Below the pieces are notes generated by a model, which was not told the origin of the DNA, made no database searches, and saw only the letters and a list, made by a program, of their open reading frames with translations. Made by a program: the position numbers and the translations under genes. 61,157 nt of DNA from Deltaproteobacteria bacterium (GTDB taxonomy: Bacteria > Bdellovibrionota_B > Oligoflexia > Oligoflexales > Bog-1112). Position 1 is the first letter of the stretch. Every line of letters begins with the position of its first letter. Location of the stretch: positions 1-61,157 of the forward strand of contig JACPKR010000005.1 of the NCBI GenBank assembly GCA_016186945.1. The letters run 5' to 3'. This document shows positions 8,383 through 16,426 of the stretch, in pieces.

Positions 8383-9684
8383 CTATGGATTCGAGACGCA
8401 CTTATTTTTTCCTTCTTCGCTAAAATCAACGGAGAGCGTACCGTCTTTGTAAGCGTCTTTGAACTTGGAGGGAACATTCTCTCGAATCATGGTGTCGCGT
8501 AGTCCGAGGACTTTGAGGTTGAGAAAATCCAAGTTGCTGATGTCGCTAATCCCGCAATTTCCTGAAACGTTGAGAGTATGAAGTTTTTTGAAGCCCCCGC
8601 CTAATATGACTTCAGGGCCCCCAAGAACGTTGATGTCGGTAATCTTGTTTTCATTGAGAAAGAGTGATTCCAGGTTGAGCAAGGTGGTGAGTGGTTGGAC
8701 ATCTACGATCGCATTCCTGCCCAGGGCTAAATATCGGAGCTTTTTCAACTCGCTGATCGGTACCAGGTTGGAAACAAGATTGCCGTTCAGATCCAAGCGA
8801 ACTAAATTTGTCATATTCACAAGAGGCGTGAGATCTTCGATTTTATTATTCGACACATTCAGACCGGTTAAAAGAGAATAGGAAGCGAGAGGGTAAAGGT
8901 TCTTAAGGTTGCCATTTATAAATGTAAGAGAACGAGCTGCGCTTAGATTCTGCTCCACGAACTCGCAAGTAATGGTTTTCATCTTGAAGGATTGTTTGAT
9001 GATGTTGACGGTTTCAAGATAATCAGGTGGGAGGGCATTGTCCGTGCAGTAGTCGATGAATTTCTTATAGGCACATGTCCCCGTTGCTTCCTGTCCCTCT
9101 CCGGGAGTGGGCGGGTACCAGCGCATGTAAAAACCGCGTTCCCAGCATTCCTGCTCGCCCACGGGTACGCACCTCCCCTTGATCCATTGGGAACCGTCGA
9201 GGCGATCGCGGCATACCTTCTCCGTATCTGTAATGCAGGTGTTTTCCACTGACCAATGCTTCCCGTTTCGGATACAGTCCACGCCCTCAGGGGGAATACA
9301 ACGCCCCTCAAGCCATAAATCTCCTTGCAGGGAACATTCCTGTGCGGGGGTTACTTCAGTTGTCGGGCTGACACATGCATCTGATCCTGTCTTGGGGTCG
9401 GGTCCCCAGAAGTAACCTTTTCCTCGCGCGCTGCATTCCTTTTGCAAATTCAGGATTTCGTCAAGGGAGATGCAGGTCTCACCAACCCAACGAGAAGCAT
9501 CTGAGCGGCTCTCGCATTCAACCTTGGACACGACTGCGGACCGTTTGCGAACACATTTACCTGCGAGCCAAACATAGTCCGTCTGGATGTTGCACTTCTC
9601 CTCTGTTGAAAGCAGTGGATCTTGAATGCGGCGGGCGCAGGAGCTTCCAAAGAATAAATAGATGAGGGCAATTGCTAGCTTCAT
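8383..9684 (-). CDS. Lipoprotein with Cys-Trp repeats and leucine-rich repeats
   Basis: This 433-residue protein has a lipoprotein signal (F-F-G-S-S-C, Cys16). Residues 30-215 hold about seven short units, each Cys, 6-12 residues including a Trp, then Cys (W-L-A-G-K-C, W-V-G-E-T-C, W-L-E-G-R-C, W-I-K-G-R-C), probably disulfide-bonded. Residues 245-400 hold leucine-rich repeats of the bacterial L-x-x-L-x-L-x-x-N-x-I type (L-T-G-L-N-V-S-N-N-K-I, L-V-R-L-D-L-N-G-N, L-E-S-L-F-L-N-E-N-K-I). This resembles internalin-like adhesion or recognition modules. It is probably surface- or periplasm-anchored; the binding partner is unknown. Confidence 0.75.
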   Translation of the reverse strand: MKLAIALIYLFFGSSCARRIQDPLLSTEEKCNIQTDYVWLAGKCVRKRSAVVSKVECESRSDASRWVGETCISLDEILNLQKECSARGKGYFWGPDPKTGSDACVSPTTEVTPAQECSLQGDLWLEGRCIPPEGVDCIRNGKHWSVENTCITDTEKVCRDRLDGSQWIKGRCVPVGEQECWERGFYMRWYPPTPGEGQEATGTCAYKKFIDYCTDNALPPDYLETVNIIKQSFKMKTITCEFVEQNLSAARSLTFINGNLKNLYPLASYSLLTGLNVSNNKIEDLTPLVNMTNLVRLDLNGNLVSNLVPISELKKLRYLALGRNAIVDVQPLTTLLNLESLFLNENKITDINVLGGPEVILGGGFKKLHTLNVSGNCGISDISNLDFLNLKVLGLRDTMIRENVPSKFKDAYKDGTLSVDFSEEGKNKCVSNP

Positions 9685-9771
9685 ATTCTACCTAGTCGTT
9701 TCCGTTTGGTTTATCGGTAGAGAGGGGACAAAAAAAAGGAAGCCAAGGGTATCCACCTTAATTTTCTTAGG

Positions 9772-9823
9772 AAAAACCCCACCCCCTACTCTCCCTTCTT
9801 GCCCCCAACGGCCTACGGGTTAC
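9772..9823. repeat. R1 half-element remnant
   Basis: The C-rich stretch CCCACCCCCTACTCTCCC, then TTGCCCCCAACGGCCTACGG and GTTAC, resembles the G-rich left half of R1 in inverted orientation with its terminal repeat. It ends 1 base before the start of the spermidine-synthase-like gene, which has no other visible ribosome site. Confidence 0.4.
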
Positions 9824-9824
9824 A

Positions 9825-11378
9825 ATGATTCTTATGCTTATGGTCATCACATTTGTCGGATCCTTGTGCAGTCTGCTGTATGAATTGAACCTCGCCAAGA
9901 GTGTTGCTCACCTGACAGGGAATGTCATCCTCTGGGAAGCCGTAACGGTCGGTAGTTTTCTGGGAGCGCTCGGACTAGGGGTTCTCGAACAAAGCAAGCG
10001 AGTGGCAAGCTGGCATGACCTGTTTCACCTGGAACTTAAATTGTCGCTTGGAGGGGCGTTTTCCATTCCCCTCATCTTGTTTTTTCATGTCGCCTACCGG
10101 ATCTACCTGGCAGATGTAGAGGAAAACTCTGGTGGTCTAAGTGCCTTGACGGTTTTCGGACTCTTGTGTCAAATTCCCTCGCTGGTACTTGGGTTTTACT
10201 CGGGACGAGAGCTGCCCATTTTTCTCTCCCTGGGGAAGGGAAAAACCCCGCAGCTTCTCTCTGCTTCTTACATGGGAGCACTCGCAGCCTCCTGTCTTTT
10301 TACCCTTGGGATGCAAAGCTGGGAATTTACACAAGTGGCCCTGGCAACAGGATTGGGAAACCTTCTACTCGCTGCTTTCATAAATTGGCAGAGGGGGTTT
10401 TTAAAAACTTCAATTGGCTGGTGGAGTTTAGGCGCCAGTCTCCTTGCTTTAGGTGCCTTCGCGTGGACTCAAGGCAAAATAAACGAATGGCACCTCAAAA
10501 ACTTCTACTACAACCACCTTCGATTTTCGCACGATGAAAAGGGGATTCAGTGGGAGGGACCCGTAGGACTTGGGGACATCCCCGAGTTTGCGTCGCACCA
10601 AGGCCCGCTAAGGAGGGTGCGAAGCCCATATCAATTCATAGATTATGTGTGGCAGCCAGCTTCCGAAGACCAAGAGTCCTTCTCTTTGTACCTCAACGGT
10701 CATTATCAGTTCAGCTCTGCGCGTGAGAAAAATTATCATCGTACGATGGTTCATGCCCCCCTTGCGCTAGTGGGGAAAATACCCGAGCAAGCCTTGGTTC
10801 TCGGAGCAGGAGATGGTCTCCTGGTGAGAGAACTTCTTAAGTACAACGACGCGTCCATAACCCTCGTCGAACTTGATTCTCTAATGTTGGAAGAGGCAAA
10901 AAAAGAGCCCTTGTCGCTTCTTAATCAGCAGTCGCTAAGCGATAAGCGTGTAGACATTGTTGTTGCGGATGCGTTTCGGTGGCTCCAGACGACGGACCGA
11001 AGCTTTGACGCAATCTTTGCGGATTTTCCGTATCCCTTTGATGGGGAGAGTTCTCGGCTTTTTACAGTTGAATTTTACAAATTGCTTGGAAAGGCATTAG
11101 CAGCAGGTGGGTTTGTGGTAGCGAATTACCCCTTGCTTGAGGCCTCTGGATCCCAGGCTTTTGCTATAGCGTCTCAAACCTTTCATGATGCTGGTTTTGT
11201 GAAGGTTTGGTGGTTTAGTGTTCCTGGTGAAAGTTTCATTCTTGCGACAAGGCACCCTGCGTCTTTGAAAAGCACGCCATCTGATCTTCAGGTAGTCGAA
11301 TTGCCTGGTGAGTCTGGTTACTTAGCCCATTCAATTTTAAAACCGCATCATTTGATTGCAACGGATCCGTTTTTCTGA
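9825..11378 (+). CDS. Membrane protein with spermidine-synthase-like domain
   Basis: The 517 residues split in two. An N-terminal membrane half (residues 1-220) has several hydrophobic helices. The C-terminal half has the polyamine-synthase/methyltransferase fold: L-Y-L-N-G-H-Y-Q-F-S, Y-H-R-T-M-V-H, the nucleotide-binding V-L-G-A-G-D-G-L-L-V-R-E, V-E-L-D, and A-D-A-F-R. Such multi-spanning SpeE-like proteins are widespread, and whether they make polyamines is uncertain. The acidic loop D-F-P-Y-P after I-F-A replaces the D-x-x-D-P usual in spermidine synthases. Alternative ATG starts at 9834 and 9840 are possible. It lies 25 bases upstream of folK. Confidence 0.75.
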   Translation: MILMLMVITFVGSLCSLLYELNLAKSVAHLTGNVILWEAVTVGSFLGALGLGVLEQSKRVASWHDLFHLELKLSLGGAFSIPLILFFHVAYRIYLADVEENSGGLSALTVFGLLCQIPSLVLGFYSGRELPIFLSLGKGKTPQLLSASYMGALAASCLFTLGMQSWEFTQVALATGLGNLLLAAFINWQRGFLKTSIGWWSLGASLLALGAFAWTQGKINEWHLKNFYYNHLRFSHDEKGIQWEGPVGLGDIPEFASHQGPLRRVRSPYQFIDYVWQPASEDQESFSLYLNGHYQFSSAREKNYHRTMVHAPLALVGKIPEQALVLGAGDGLLVRELLKYNDASITLVELDSLMLEEAKKEPLSLLNQQSLSDKRVDIVVADAFRWLQTTDRSFDAIFADFPYPFDGESSRLFTVEFYKLLGKALAAGGFVVANYPLLEASGSQAFAIASQTFHDAGFVKVWWFSVPGESFILATRHPASLKSTPSDLQVVELPGESGYLAHSILKPHHLIATDPFF

Positions 11379-11402
11379 GAATGAATTCGTCTTGAGGATC
11401 AA

Positions 11403-11900
11403 TTGAAAGGTTTCCGTTACATTTTAGCGCTTGGCTCCAACCTTGGTGATCGCGAGTATAACGCGTTACAGGCCGAGAGGGGGTTGAGCATGTTTGCCTC
11501 GATCCTCAGGACGTCTCGACACCTAACGACTGAACCTCTTCGCTCCCCGTTTTATGATACGTCTGACCATGGGGACTTCCTGAACTATATCCTAGAAGTC
11601 AGAGCAGCATTGCCACCTGCTTCCCTTTACAAGGACATTGCAAAAATTGAAGAGACGCTGGGTCACGACCGCACGCGACGTTGGGCACCCAGGGTCATTG
11701 ACATCGACATCCTGCTGGCCTGTCGTGATGAAGAGAAGCCGTTCCCCTTGTGCAAACCTATCATTGAATGTGGCGCGCTCAATATCCCTCATTCAGAGCT
11801 TGCCAATCGACCCTTTCTCCTTGATCTGCTTATGAGTGATTTTGCCTTTCCTGACAACTTTCTGACTGAACTCGTCAAACGGCAAGGTTCTTACGTATGA
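11403..11900 (+). CDS. folK: 2-amino-4-hydroxy-6-hydroxymethyldihydropteridine pyrophosphokinase (HPPK)
   Basis: It catalyses pyrophosphate transfer from ATP to hydroxymethyl-dihydropterin in folate synthesis. Diagnostic motifs are L-G-S-N-L-G-D at the N-terminus, R-R-W-A-P-R-V-I-D-I-D-I-L-L in the middle (the R-x-x-x-R-x-x-D-x-D-I-L signature), and I-P-H-S-E-L-A-N-R-P-F-L-L near the end. The 165 residues are normal for the family. It starts at TTG 11403 with GAGGA about 4-8 bases upstream. The last 26 bases overlap the convergent cmk gene. Confidence 0.93.
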   Translation: MKGFRYILALGSNLGDREYNALQAERGLSMFASILRTSRHLTTEPLRSPFYDTSDHGDFLNYILEVRAALPPASLYKDIAKIEETLGHDRTRRWAPRVIDIDILLACRDEEKPFPLCKPIIECGALNIPHSELANRPFLLDLLMSDFAFPDNFLTELVKRQGSYV

Positions 11901-12564
11901 GTTTATAAAGTTCTTCAGCGGTCTCTTCTATGCTCATACTGCTGGTGTCGAAATCAATAGCGTCGGCAGCCCTGCGCAGGGGAGCTACGGCACGGCCCGC
12001 GTCTTGTCGATCGCGTTCCCTCAGAACCTCGATCAGCTCTTTGATAGCCGGGAGAGGCTGAACGTTCTTCTCAACGAGCTGTTTGTATCGGCGTTCAGCC
12101 CTCGCTGTGAGGTCAGCCGTCATGAAAATTTTAAGATCGGCCTTGGGGAATACAACGGTTCCAATATCACGGCCATCAATGAGTACGCCCTTAGGTGCCT
12201 GGAGCGCTAGAGTGCGCTGTATGGGAAGAAGCAAGTCTCGCACCATAGGTAAGCCAGCGAGGGTACTTGCCTGATTTCCAATCACCTCACTATGGAGGTC
12301 CTCGGATACGTCTTGCCCTTTGTAGAAAAAACGTTCTTTCCGCCAGACGATATCATCCTTAGTTTGTCGGATAAGTTTTGCCAGTTCTTCCTCGTTTTTG
12401 AAGTCGATTGAGTGCTTTTGAGCGAGATAGGCAATGAGGCGGTAAAGGTTTCCCGTGTTGAGGTAAGTCCATCCTAATTTTTCACTGATAAGTTTTGAGA
12501 GAGATGATTTTCCCGAACCGGCGGGTCCATCAATGGCAACAATAAAAGGGATGCGTTGAGTCAT
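11875..12564 (-). CDS. cmk: Cytidylate kinase
   Basis: It phosphorylates CMP/dCMP with ATP. The P-loop G-P-A-G-S-G-K-S-S lies at about residues 14-22, Y-L-N-T-G-N-L-Y-R follows, then the substrate segment I-D-G-R-D-I-G-T-V-V-F-P and the lid R-A-E-R-R-Y. At 229 residues it is standard. Its ATG overlaps the accA stop by 4 bases (translational coupling). The conserved Y-R-A-x-T of many Cmk proteins is Y-R-L-I here. Confidence 0.95.
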   Translation of the reverse strand: MTQRIPFIVAIDGPAGSGKSSLSKLISEKLGWTYLNTGNLYRLIAYLAQKHSIDFKNEEELAKLIRQTKDDIVWRKERFFYKGQDVSEDLHSEVIGNQASTLAGLPMVRDLLLPIQRTLALQAPKGVLIDGRDIGTVVFPKADLKIFMTADLTARAERRYKQLVEKNVQPLPAIKELIEVLRERDRQDAGRAVAPLRRAADAIDFDTSSMSIEETAEELYKLIRKNLAV

Positions 12565-13550
12565 GCGATTCCTTCTTCAAAGGCGCCCATGTTAAGGAAT
12601 TTATTCATACGATGGGTGCTTAGCTCTTCGCCTGAAAGGGGAGACAGGGCCGAAAGATCATTCAAAAGGACTTTTTTGATGTTGGCGGCAGTCTGTTCCG
12701 GCGAGCGATGGGCACCTCCTTGAGGCTCTTCTATGATTGAATCTATAGCCTTGAGCTTCAAAGCGGACGACGCAGTAAGTTGAAGGGCGTTGGCCATGGC
12801 ATCTGCTTGCGACGGATCTTTCAACAGAATGGACGCACATCCTTCCGGGGAGATGACCGAGTAAATTGAGTATTGCAACATGTGTACGCGGTTCCCAATT
12901 CCCAACGCCAAGGCCCCACCACTTCCGCCTTCCCCCAGGACAATGCAGATGATGGGAACTTTCAGTCGAGACATGACCATAATATTCTTTCCGATAGCCT
13001 CCGACTGCCCACGTTCTTCTGCTCCAATGCCGGGGTAAGCTCCGGGGGTGTCGATAAAAGTGATGATAGGGAGGTGGAAACGCTCGGCTAGTGACATCAG
13101 GCGTAGCGCTTTCCGGTAACCCTCAGGTCGCGACATTCCAAAGTTGCGCGCAATATTATCCTTTGTGCCGCGGCCTTTTTGATGACCGATCAGGACGGCT
13201 GAATGGTTTTCCAGTTTGCCAAGGCCCCCCACAATCGCGGGGTCGTCGAAAAAATTGCGGTCACCGTGAAGCTCAATGAAAGAAGAACAAATATGCCCTA
13301 TGATTTCCTTGGTGTTGGGTCGTTTGGGATGGCGGGAAACTTGCGTGATTTCGTAGGGGGTGAGCTTGGAAAACATGGTGTTGCGAAGCGATAAAGCCTG
13401 AGTTTCCAGTTCCCCGATCTCGAAATTCAAGTTTATCGCCTGAGTTGAGGCGAGGCGCCTGAGTTCCTGAATGCGTATTTCCAAATCAGCAAGAGGTCTT
13501 TCAAACGGGATGTAATCCATGTGCTTGTCTTTACTAGCGGAATGTTTCAC
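12561..13550 (-). CDS. accA: Acetyl-CoA carboxylase carboxyltransferase subunit alpha
   Basis: This is the alpha subunit of the carboxyltransferase that makes malonyl-CoA for fatty-acid synthesis. Markers are R-H-P-x-R-P, I-G-H-Q-K-G-R-G-T-K, N-F-G-M-x-x-P-E-G-Y-R-K-A-L-R-L-M, F-I-D-T-P-G-A-Y-P-G and G-E-G-G-S-G-G-A-L-A. It is encoded as 329 residues from GTG 13550; an internal ATG at 13520 (M-D-Y-I-P-F-E-R-P) matches the usual family N-terminus and may be the real start. It forms an overlapping pair with cmk. Confidence 0.96.
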   Translation of the reverse strand: MKHSASKDKHMDYIPFERPLADLEIRIQELRRLASTQAINLNFEIGELETQALSLRNTMFSKLTPYEITQVSRHPKRPNTKEIIGHICSSFIELHGDRNFFDDPAIVGGLGKLENHSAVLIGHQKGRGTKDNIARNFGMSRPEGYRKALRLMSLAERFHLPIITFIDTPGAYPGIGAEERGQSEAIGKNIMVMSRLKVPIICIVLGEGGSGGALALGIGNRVHMLQYSIYSVISPEGCASILLKDPSQADAMANALQLTASSALKLKAIDSIIEEPQGGAHRSPEQTAANIKKVLLNDLSALSPLSGEELSTHRMNKFLNMGAFEEGIA

Positions 13551-13619
13551 TTCTTAAACTTAGCAAAGATAACTTAGCCCGATTTTTCTGTCAAAACATG
13601 TGGGACGGGAGGGTAAGCT

Positions 13620-14057
13620 CTATCCTTGGAGGAACCAGCTGCGCAGTTTCCTCCAAACCACCTCCTTGCCACGGGGAAAACGACTAAAAGACATCTTCTT
13701 GGTATCTTTTTTCGGAAGCCAAATGCGAAGGGTTTTATCTTCGTAAAGGTAGGAAATGTGATCTTCGTCCACCTTTCCCGCAATTTTTACTGATTTGTGG
13801 ATGTGGCGGCGCCCCAGGCTCCTTGCTGCTCTATAGGAAGGTCCTATTACGTAGGACGAAGCGTAGATATTCAAAATGCCCCTGGAAAAATTGATGTTAA
13901 TGTCATCCTTTATGAATCCAGGGAGATCCATAGACACAAGATAGTTTTGCCGGTCTTCCCGTACGGTCACCCTTCCTTCACGCTGTCGCTTGTGAAGAAA
14001 GTTGAAAAAGTCGGGAGATCCTAACGAAGGAGAAGGTACAACGGAAATGATGTTCAT
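13620..14057 (-). CDS. Small heat-shock protein (Hsp20 / alpha-crystallin) with repeat-encoded tail
   Basis: This ATP-independent holdase has its alpha-crystallin domain at about residues 28-115 (V-R-E-D-R-Q-N-Y-L-V-S-M-D-L-P-G-F, D-I-N-I-N, K-T-L-R-I-W-L-P-K-K). The conserved G-x-L of beta strand 5 is G-I-L-N-I. After P-K-K-D-T-K-K the frame runs into an R1 repeat, and the last about 15 residues ([15 protein letters not shown]) are encoded by the repeat before a TAG. The usual C-terminal I-x-I/V anchor motif is not seen, so the native tail was probably replaced. Confidence 0.85.
   Translation of the reverse strand: MNIISVVPSPSLGSPDFFNFLHKRQREGRVTVREDRQNYLVSMDLPGFIKDDININFSRGILNIYASSYVIGPSYRAARSLGRRHIHKSVKIAGKVDEDHISYLYEDKTLRIWLPKKDTKKMSFSRFPRGKEVVWRKLRSWFLQG
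13628..13672 (+). repeat. R1 core, copy c
   Basis: Core hairpin GGAGGAA, CTGCGCAG, TTCCTCC plus the tail AAACCACCTCCTTGCCAC. It lies inside the 3' end of the hsp20 reading frame and is translated on the opposite strand. No terminal repeats remain. Confidence 0.9.
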
Positions 14058-14229
14058 AGTCTTTGTCCTCTAAACGCCTTGATTCGCGAGGGTCACAGTT
14101 TCTCTTACCCCTTTATATTCAATCGATCAATTTACTAACCGTTTGAGATTTCTTCAAAAATGCGTCTAAGATGCTAACAATCAGGGTTTTTTGCTCACCA
14201 ACACTTTTATATATTAGGATTCTTTTCCC

Positions 14230-14247
14230 ATTTGCCAAGGGGCAAAT
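14230..14247. promoter_or_regulatory. Inverted repeat upstream of the integrase-repeat gene
   Basis: ATTTGCC-AAGG-GGCAAAT is a perfect 7-bp inverted repeat, followed 15-26 bases later by two overlapping TATAAT strings (14263 and 14269). No convincing -35 is present. It could be an operator or activator site for the gene starting at 14365. The 14058-14364 gap otherwise shows only AT-rich sequence. Confidence 0.3.
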
Positions 14248-14364
14248 ATTTCCGCCGAGCTGTATAATTATAATGCCATGTCTTGCATAGGGTGGCGATC
14301 TTTGTTATAGCTGACTGCTGAAGCTTCACGGACTAATTAGAGAGAATTCTTGAAAGGAACAAAG

Positions 14365-14712
14365 ATGTCAGAAGTACTTAAAAATGAAGGAAATTTGGAA
14401 GGATCCTCCATCCCAACCAATATTTCCAGTTATCGAAACGATAAAGAATCAGCTCCCGAATTTATTAAACCAAAAAAATATCTTTGTTTTGCAGATGCTC
14501 ACAAGTTTGCAAAATCATTGAATTTTAAGACACGCAAAGAGTGGCGCGTTTACGTAAAGCAAGGCATGGCTGGCCGACAAGCGAAGCCTGACAATGTCCC
14601 CGCTCATCCAGACGGAATTTATCGTCTCAAGGGTTGGCAAGGGTGGAAGTTCTGGTTGGGAACAGCTAACCAAGGACTCGGGCAGTCAAAGTCCCATCCA
14701 TCGCAACACTGA
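14365..14712 (+). CDS. Small protein with a single integrase-type repeat
   Basis: Residues about 40-110 match the repeat I know from phage-integrase-repeat proteins: F-A-D-A-H-K-F-A-K-S-L-N-F-K-T-R-K-E-W, then P-A-H-P-D-G-I-Y and G-W-Q-G-W-K-F-W-L-G-T. The N-terminal 35 residues are polar and disordered. The molecular role of these repeats is unclear; they are often linked to DNA-associated or mobile functions. ATG 14365 is preferred because AAAGGA lies 6-11 bases upstream; the TTG at 14350 has no site. The strong terminator at 14899 could serve this gene, after read-through of an R2 element. Confidence 0.65.
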   Translation: MSEVLKNEGNLEGSSIPTNISSYRNDKESAPEFIKPKKYLCFADAHKFAKSLNFKTRKEWRVYVKQGMAGRQAKPDNVPAHPDGIYRLKGWQGWKFWLGTANQGLGQSKSHPSQH

Positions 14713-14731
14713 TTCACATTCAGTTCAAACT

Positions 14732-14896
14732 ATAGTATTTGAGAAAAAGAATTTGTGGAGAGGACCTTTTTTGAAAAAAAGTTCCTCTCCACGCCTCCCC
14801 CCAAAAAACTTTAAATACTGAAGTTTTTGAAAAGGGGCTTGGGGAAATAACTTTTTTCAAAAAGTTTTTCCCCAAATTGATTGTCTTGAATACTAT
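14732..14896. repeat. R2 element, copy C (full length, 165 bp)
   Basis: The ends read T-ATAGTATTTGAGAAAAAGA and TTGTCTTGAATACTAT-A, imperfect terminal inverted repeats flanked by TA. About 50 bp at each end can pair, giving one large imperfect hairpin. A typical MITE layout; no open reading frame. Confidence 0.9.
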
Positions 14897-14898
14897 AA

Positions 14899-14932
14899 TA
14901 ACCGTCTGGTGAAAACCAAGGCGGTTTTTTTT
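14899..14932 (+). terminator. Rho-independent terminator
   Basis: AACCGTCTGG, then a TGAAAA loop, then CCAAGGCGGTT is followed by a run of T. The stem is imperfect, and the T-tract lies on the plus strand, so it ends transcription from the integrase-repeat gene side before the convergent hemN. Confidence 0.75.
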
Positions 14933-14935
14933 GAC

Positions 14936-16327
14936 TTAGCCTAGCTGCGAGAATTTGATGAGCGAGCCGGAACGTCTCAAGTGACGGTCAAATTGGGCAC
15001 CGACGAGGCGGGAGAGGAGCCTTCCCAAAAGCGGAGTCAAAGAGAAACCCCGAGCGTGAATGTCCACTAGCCCATCTTGTTCAAACGCTTTCAGAGCTTC
15101 CTTTTCTGAGGCGAAGTAACTATGCGCATCTACACCGACCATGTCTCCGAATGACGTCCAATCAATTGATCCCTGACAGTAAAGGAGTTCAAGGAACAAT
15201 TTTCTAATCTGATCATCTGAATCGAGTTCCATGCCTCGAAACTTCGGGCCCTCTTTCACATGTTTTTCCCAGGGACGTGTCTGCTTGGGTGTTTGCCAAT
15301 AGTGATCATCTGTCTGGCTGACAGCGGAAGGTCCTAGGCCGATGATAGGTAGATTGCCTCCTGTGTAGTAGCCTTGGAAATTGCGGCGCAGCGTTTTCTC
15401 TTCGAGTGCCTGGGTGAGTGCCTCATCTTTTTTCGCAAAATGATCGAAGCCTACGAACTCATAACCGTTGTCGGTAAATACGTTGAGAGCTAAGAGAAAC
15501 AGTTCCAAGTTTGTCTCTTCGCTCGGCAGATCCTTCTGTTTAAACAGTCTCTGCCATTTAAACATTTCGGGGATCATAGCGAGTCGGTAAAAAGCGATAC
15601 GATCGGGTGAAAGCGAGAGTGTCAATCTGAGCGTCTCTTCCATCGACCTTATCGTTTGAAACGGGAGTCCGTAGATGAGGTCGAAATTAACGGAGGAAAA
15701 CCCGAGGGATCTCGATGTTTCCACCGATTTTCTCACCAAGTCGTAGGACTGAACGCGATTGACAGCCTTCTGCACATGCTCGGAAAAGTCTTGTACACCG
15801 AGTGAAATACGGTTGAACCCTAGACGTCTCAAGGTTTTCAAATGTTCGTCAGTCGTAACACGAGGGTCGATTTCAATTGCAATTTCTGCATTTTGTTTAA
15901 CATCAAAATGTTTGTGTAGAGTTTCAAAAAGCGTTTCAAGGTTTTTCGGGTTTAGAAAGGTAGGTGTGCCTCCTCCCCAATGGATTTGCTGGACAGGATT
16001 GTGACGCAGTGGGCTGTAGAACGTTTTCACCTCTTCCTTCAAATTGTCTAGCAATCGGTCCCGTGGGTCGTCCATTTGCAAGCGCAAGTCGCCGTAAATC
16101 TCCTTATTGCAGGCGCAGTAGCTGCAAAGTTGCCGACAGTAGGGAATGTGAACATAAAGTGACAACGCATTCTTGCCCTGTGCAAGCTCGGAAACGGCTT
16201 TGCTGACATTTTCTGCCGGATACTCGTCCTTCCAAAAAGGAGCGGCGGGGTAGGACGTGTGCCGTGGCACACTTAATTTTGCATATTTCAGGTAAATTTC
16301 GCGCTGTTCTGGGGATAGTGCAAGCAT
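14936..16327 (-). CDS. hemN: Oxygen-independent coproporphyrinogen III oxidase
   Basis: This radical-SAM enzyme of heme synthesis converts coproporphyrinogen III to protoporphyrinogen IX without O2. The N-terminal P-R-H-T-S-Y-P and the cluster motif C64-R-Q-L-C68-S-Y-C71-A-C73-N-K-E match HemN spacing, followed by the SAM-binding W-G-G-G-T-P and later E-I-D-P-R and G-V-Q-D-F. The family C-terminal HemN domain is present (G-L-G-P-S-A). Its 463 residues are normal. ATG start. R1 repeats occupy the upstream region. Confidence 0.95.
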   Translation of the reverse strand: MLALSPEQREIYLKYAKLSVPRHTSYPAAPFWKDEYPAENVSKAVSELAQGKNALSLYVHIPYCRQLCSYCACNKEIYGDLRLQMDDPRDRLLDNLKEEVKTFYSPLRHNPVQQIHWGGGTPTFLNPKNLETLFETLHKHFDVKQNAEIAIEIDPRVTTDEHLKTLRRLGFNRISLGVQDFSEHVQKAVNRVQSYDLVRKSVETSRSLGFSSVNFDLIYGLPFQTIRSMEETLRLTLSLSPDRIAFYRLAMIPEMFKWQRLFKQKDLPSEETNLELFLLALNVFTDNGYEFVGFDHFAKKDEALTQALEEKTLRRNFQGYYTGGNLPIIGLGPSAVSQTDDHYWQTPKQTRPWEKHVKEGPKFRGMELDSDDQIRKLFLELLYCQGSIDWTSFGDMVGVDAHSYFASEKEALKAFEQDGLVDIHARGFSLTPLLGRLLSRLVGAQFDRHLRRSGSLIKFSQLG

Positions 16328-16373
16328 CGTGAGCTTTCCTTGACCAATGAGCGTCTAGGGGTTTCTAGCACGC

Positions 16374-16409
16374 GTAAGCCACTTGCGGCAAGGAGGTGGT
16401 TTGGAGGAA
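16374..16409 (-). repeat. R1 partial, copy d1
   Basis: GTAAGCCACTTGCGGCAAGG, then AGGTGGTTTGGAGG, is an R1 right end in reverse orientation, truncated before the central palindrome. It faces the full-length copy that begins 18 bases later. Confidence 0.75.
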
Positions 16410-16426
16410 TAATTTTGTTGTAATGG

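Noticed and set aside
9825-11378. Genuine spermidine synthase (speE) assignment
   Set aside because: The membrane half and altered acidic loop leave the reaction uncertain, so no gene symbol was given.
14058-14364. Small RNA or tRNA in the largest non-repeat gap
   Set aside because: No cloverleaf, no strong hairpin with T-tract on either strand; only an inverted repeat and AT-rich sequence.
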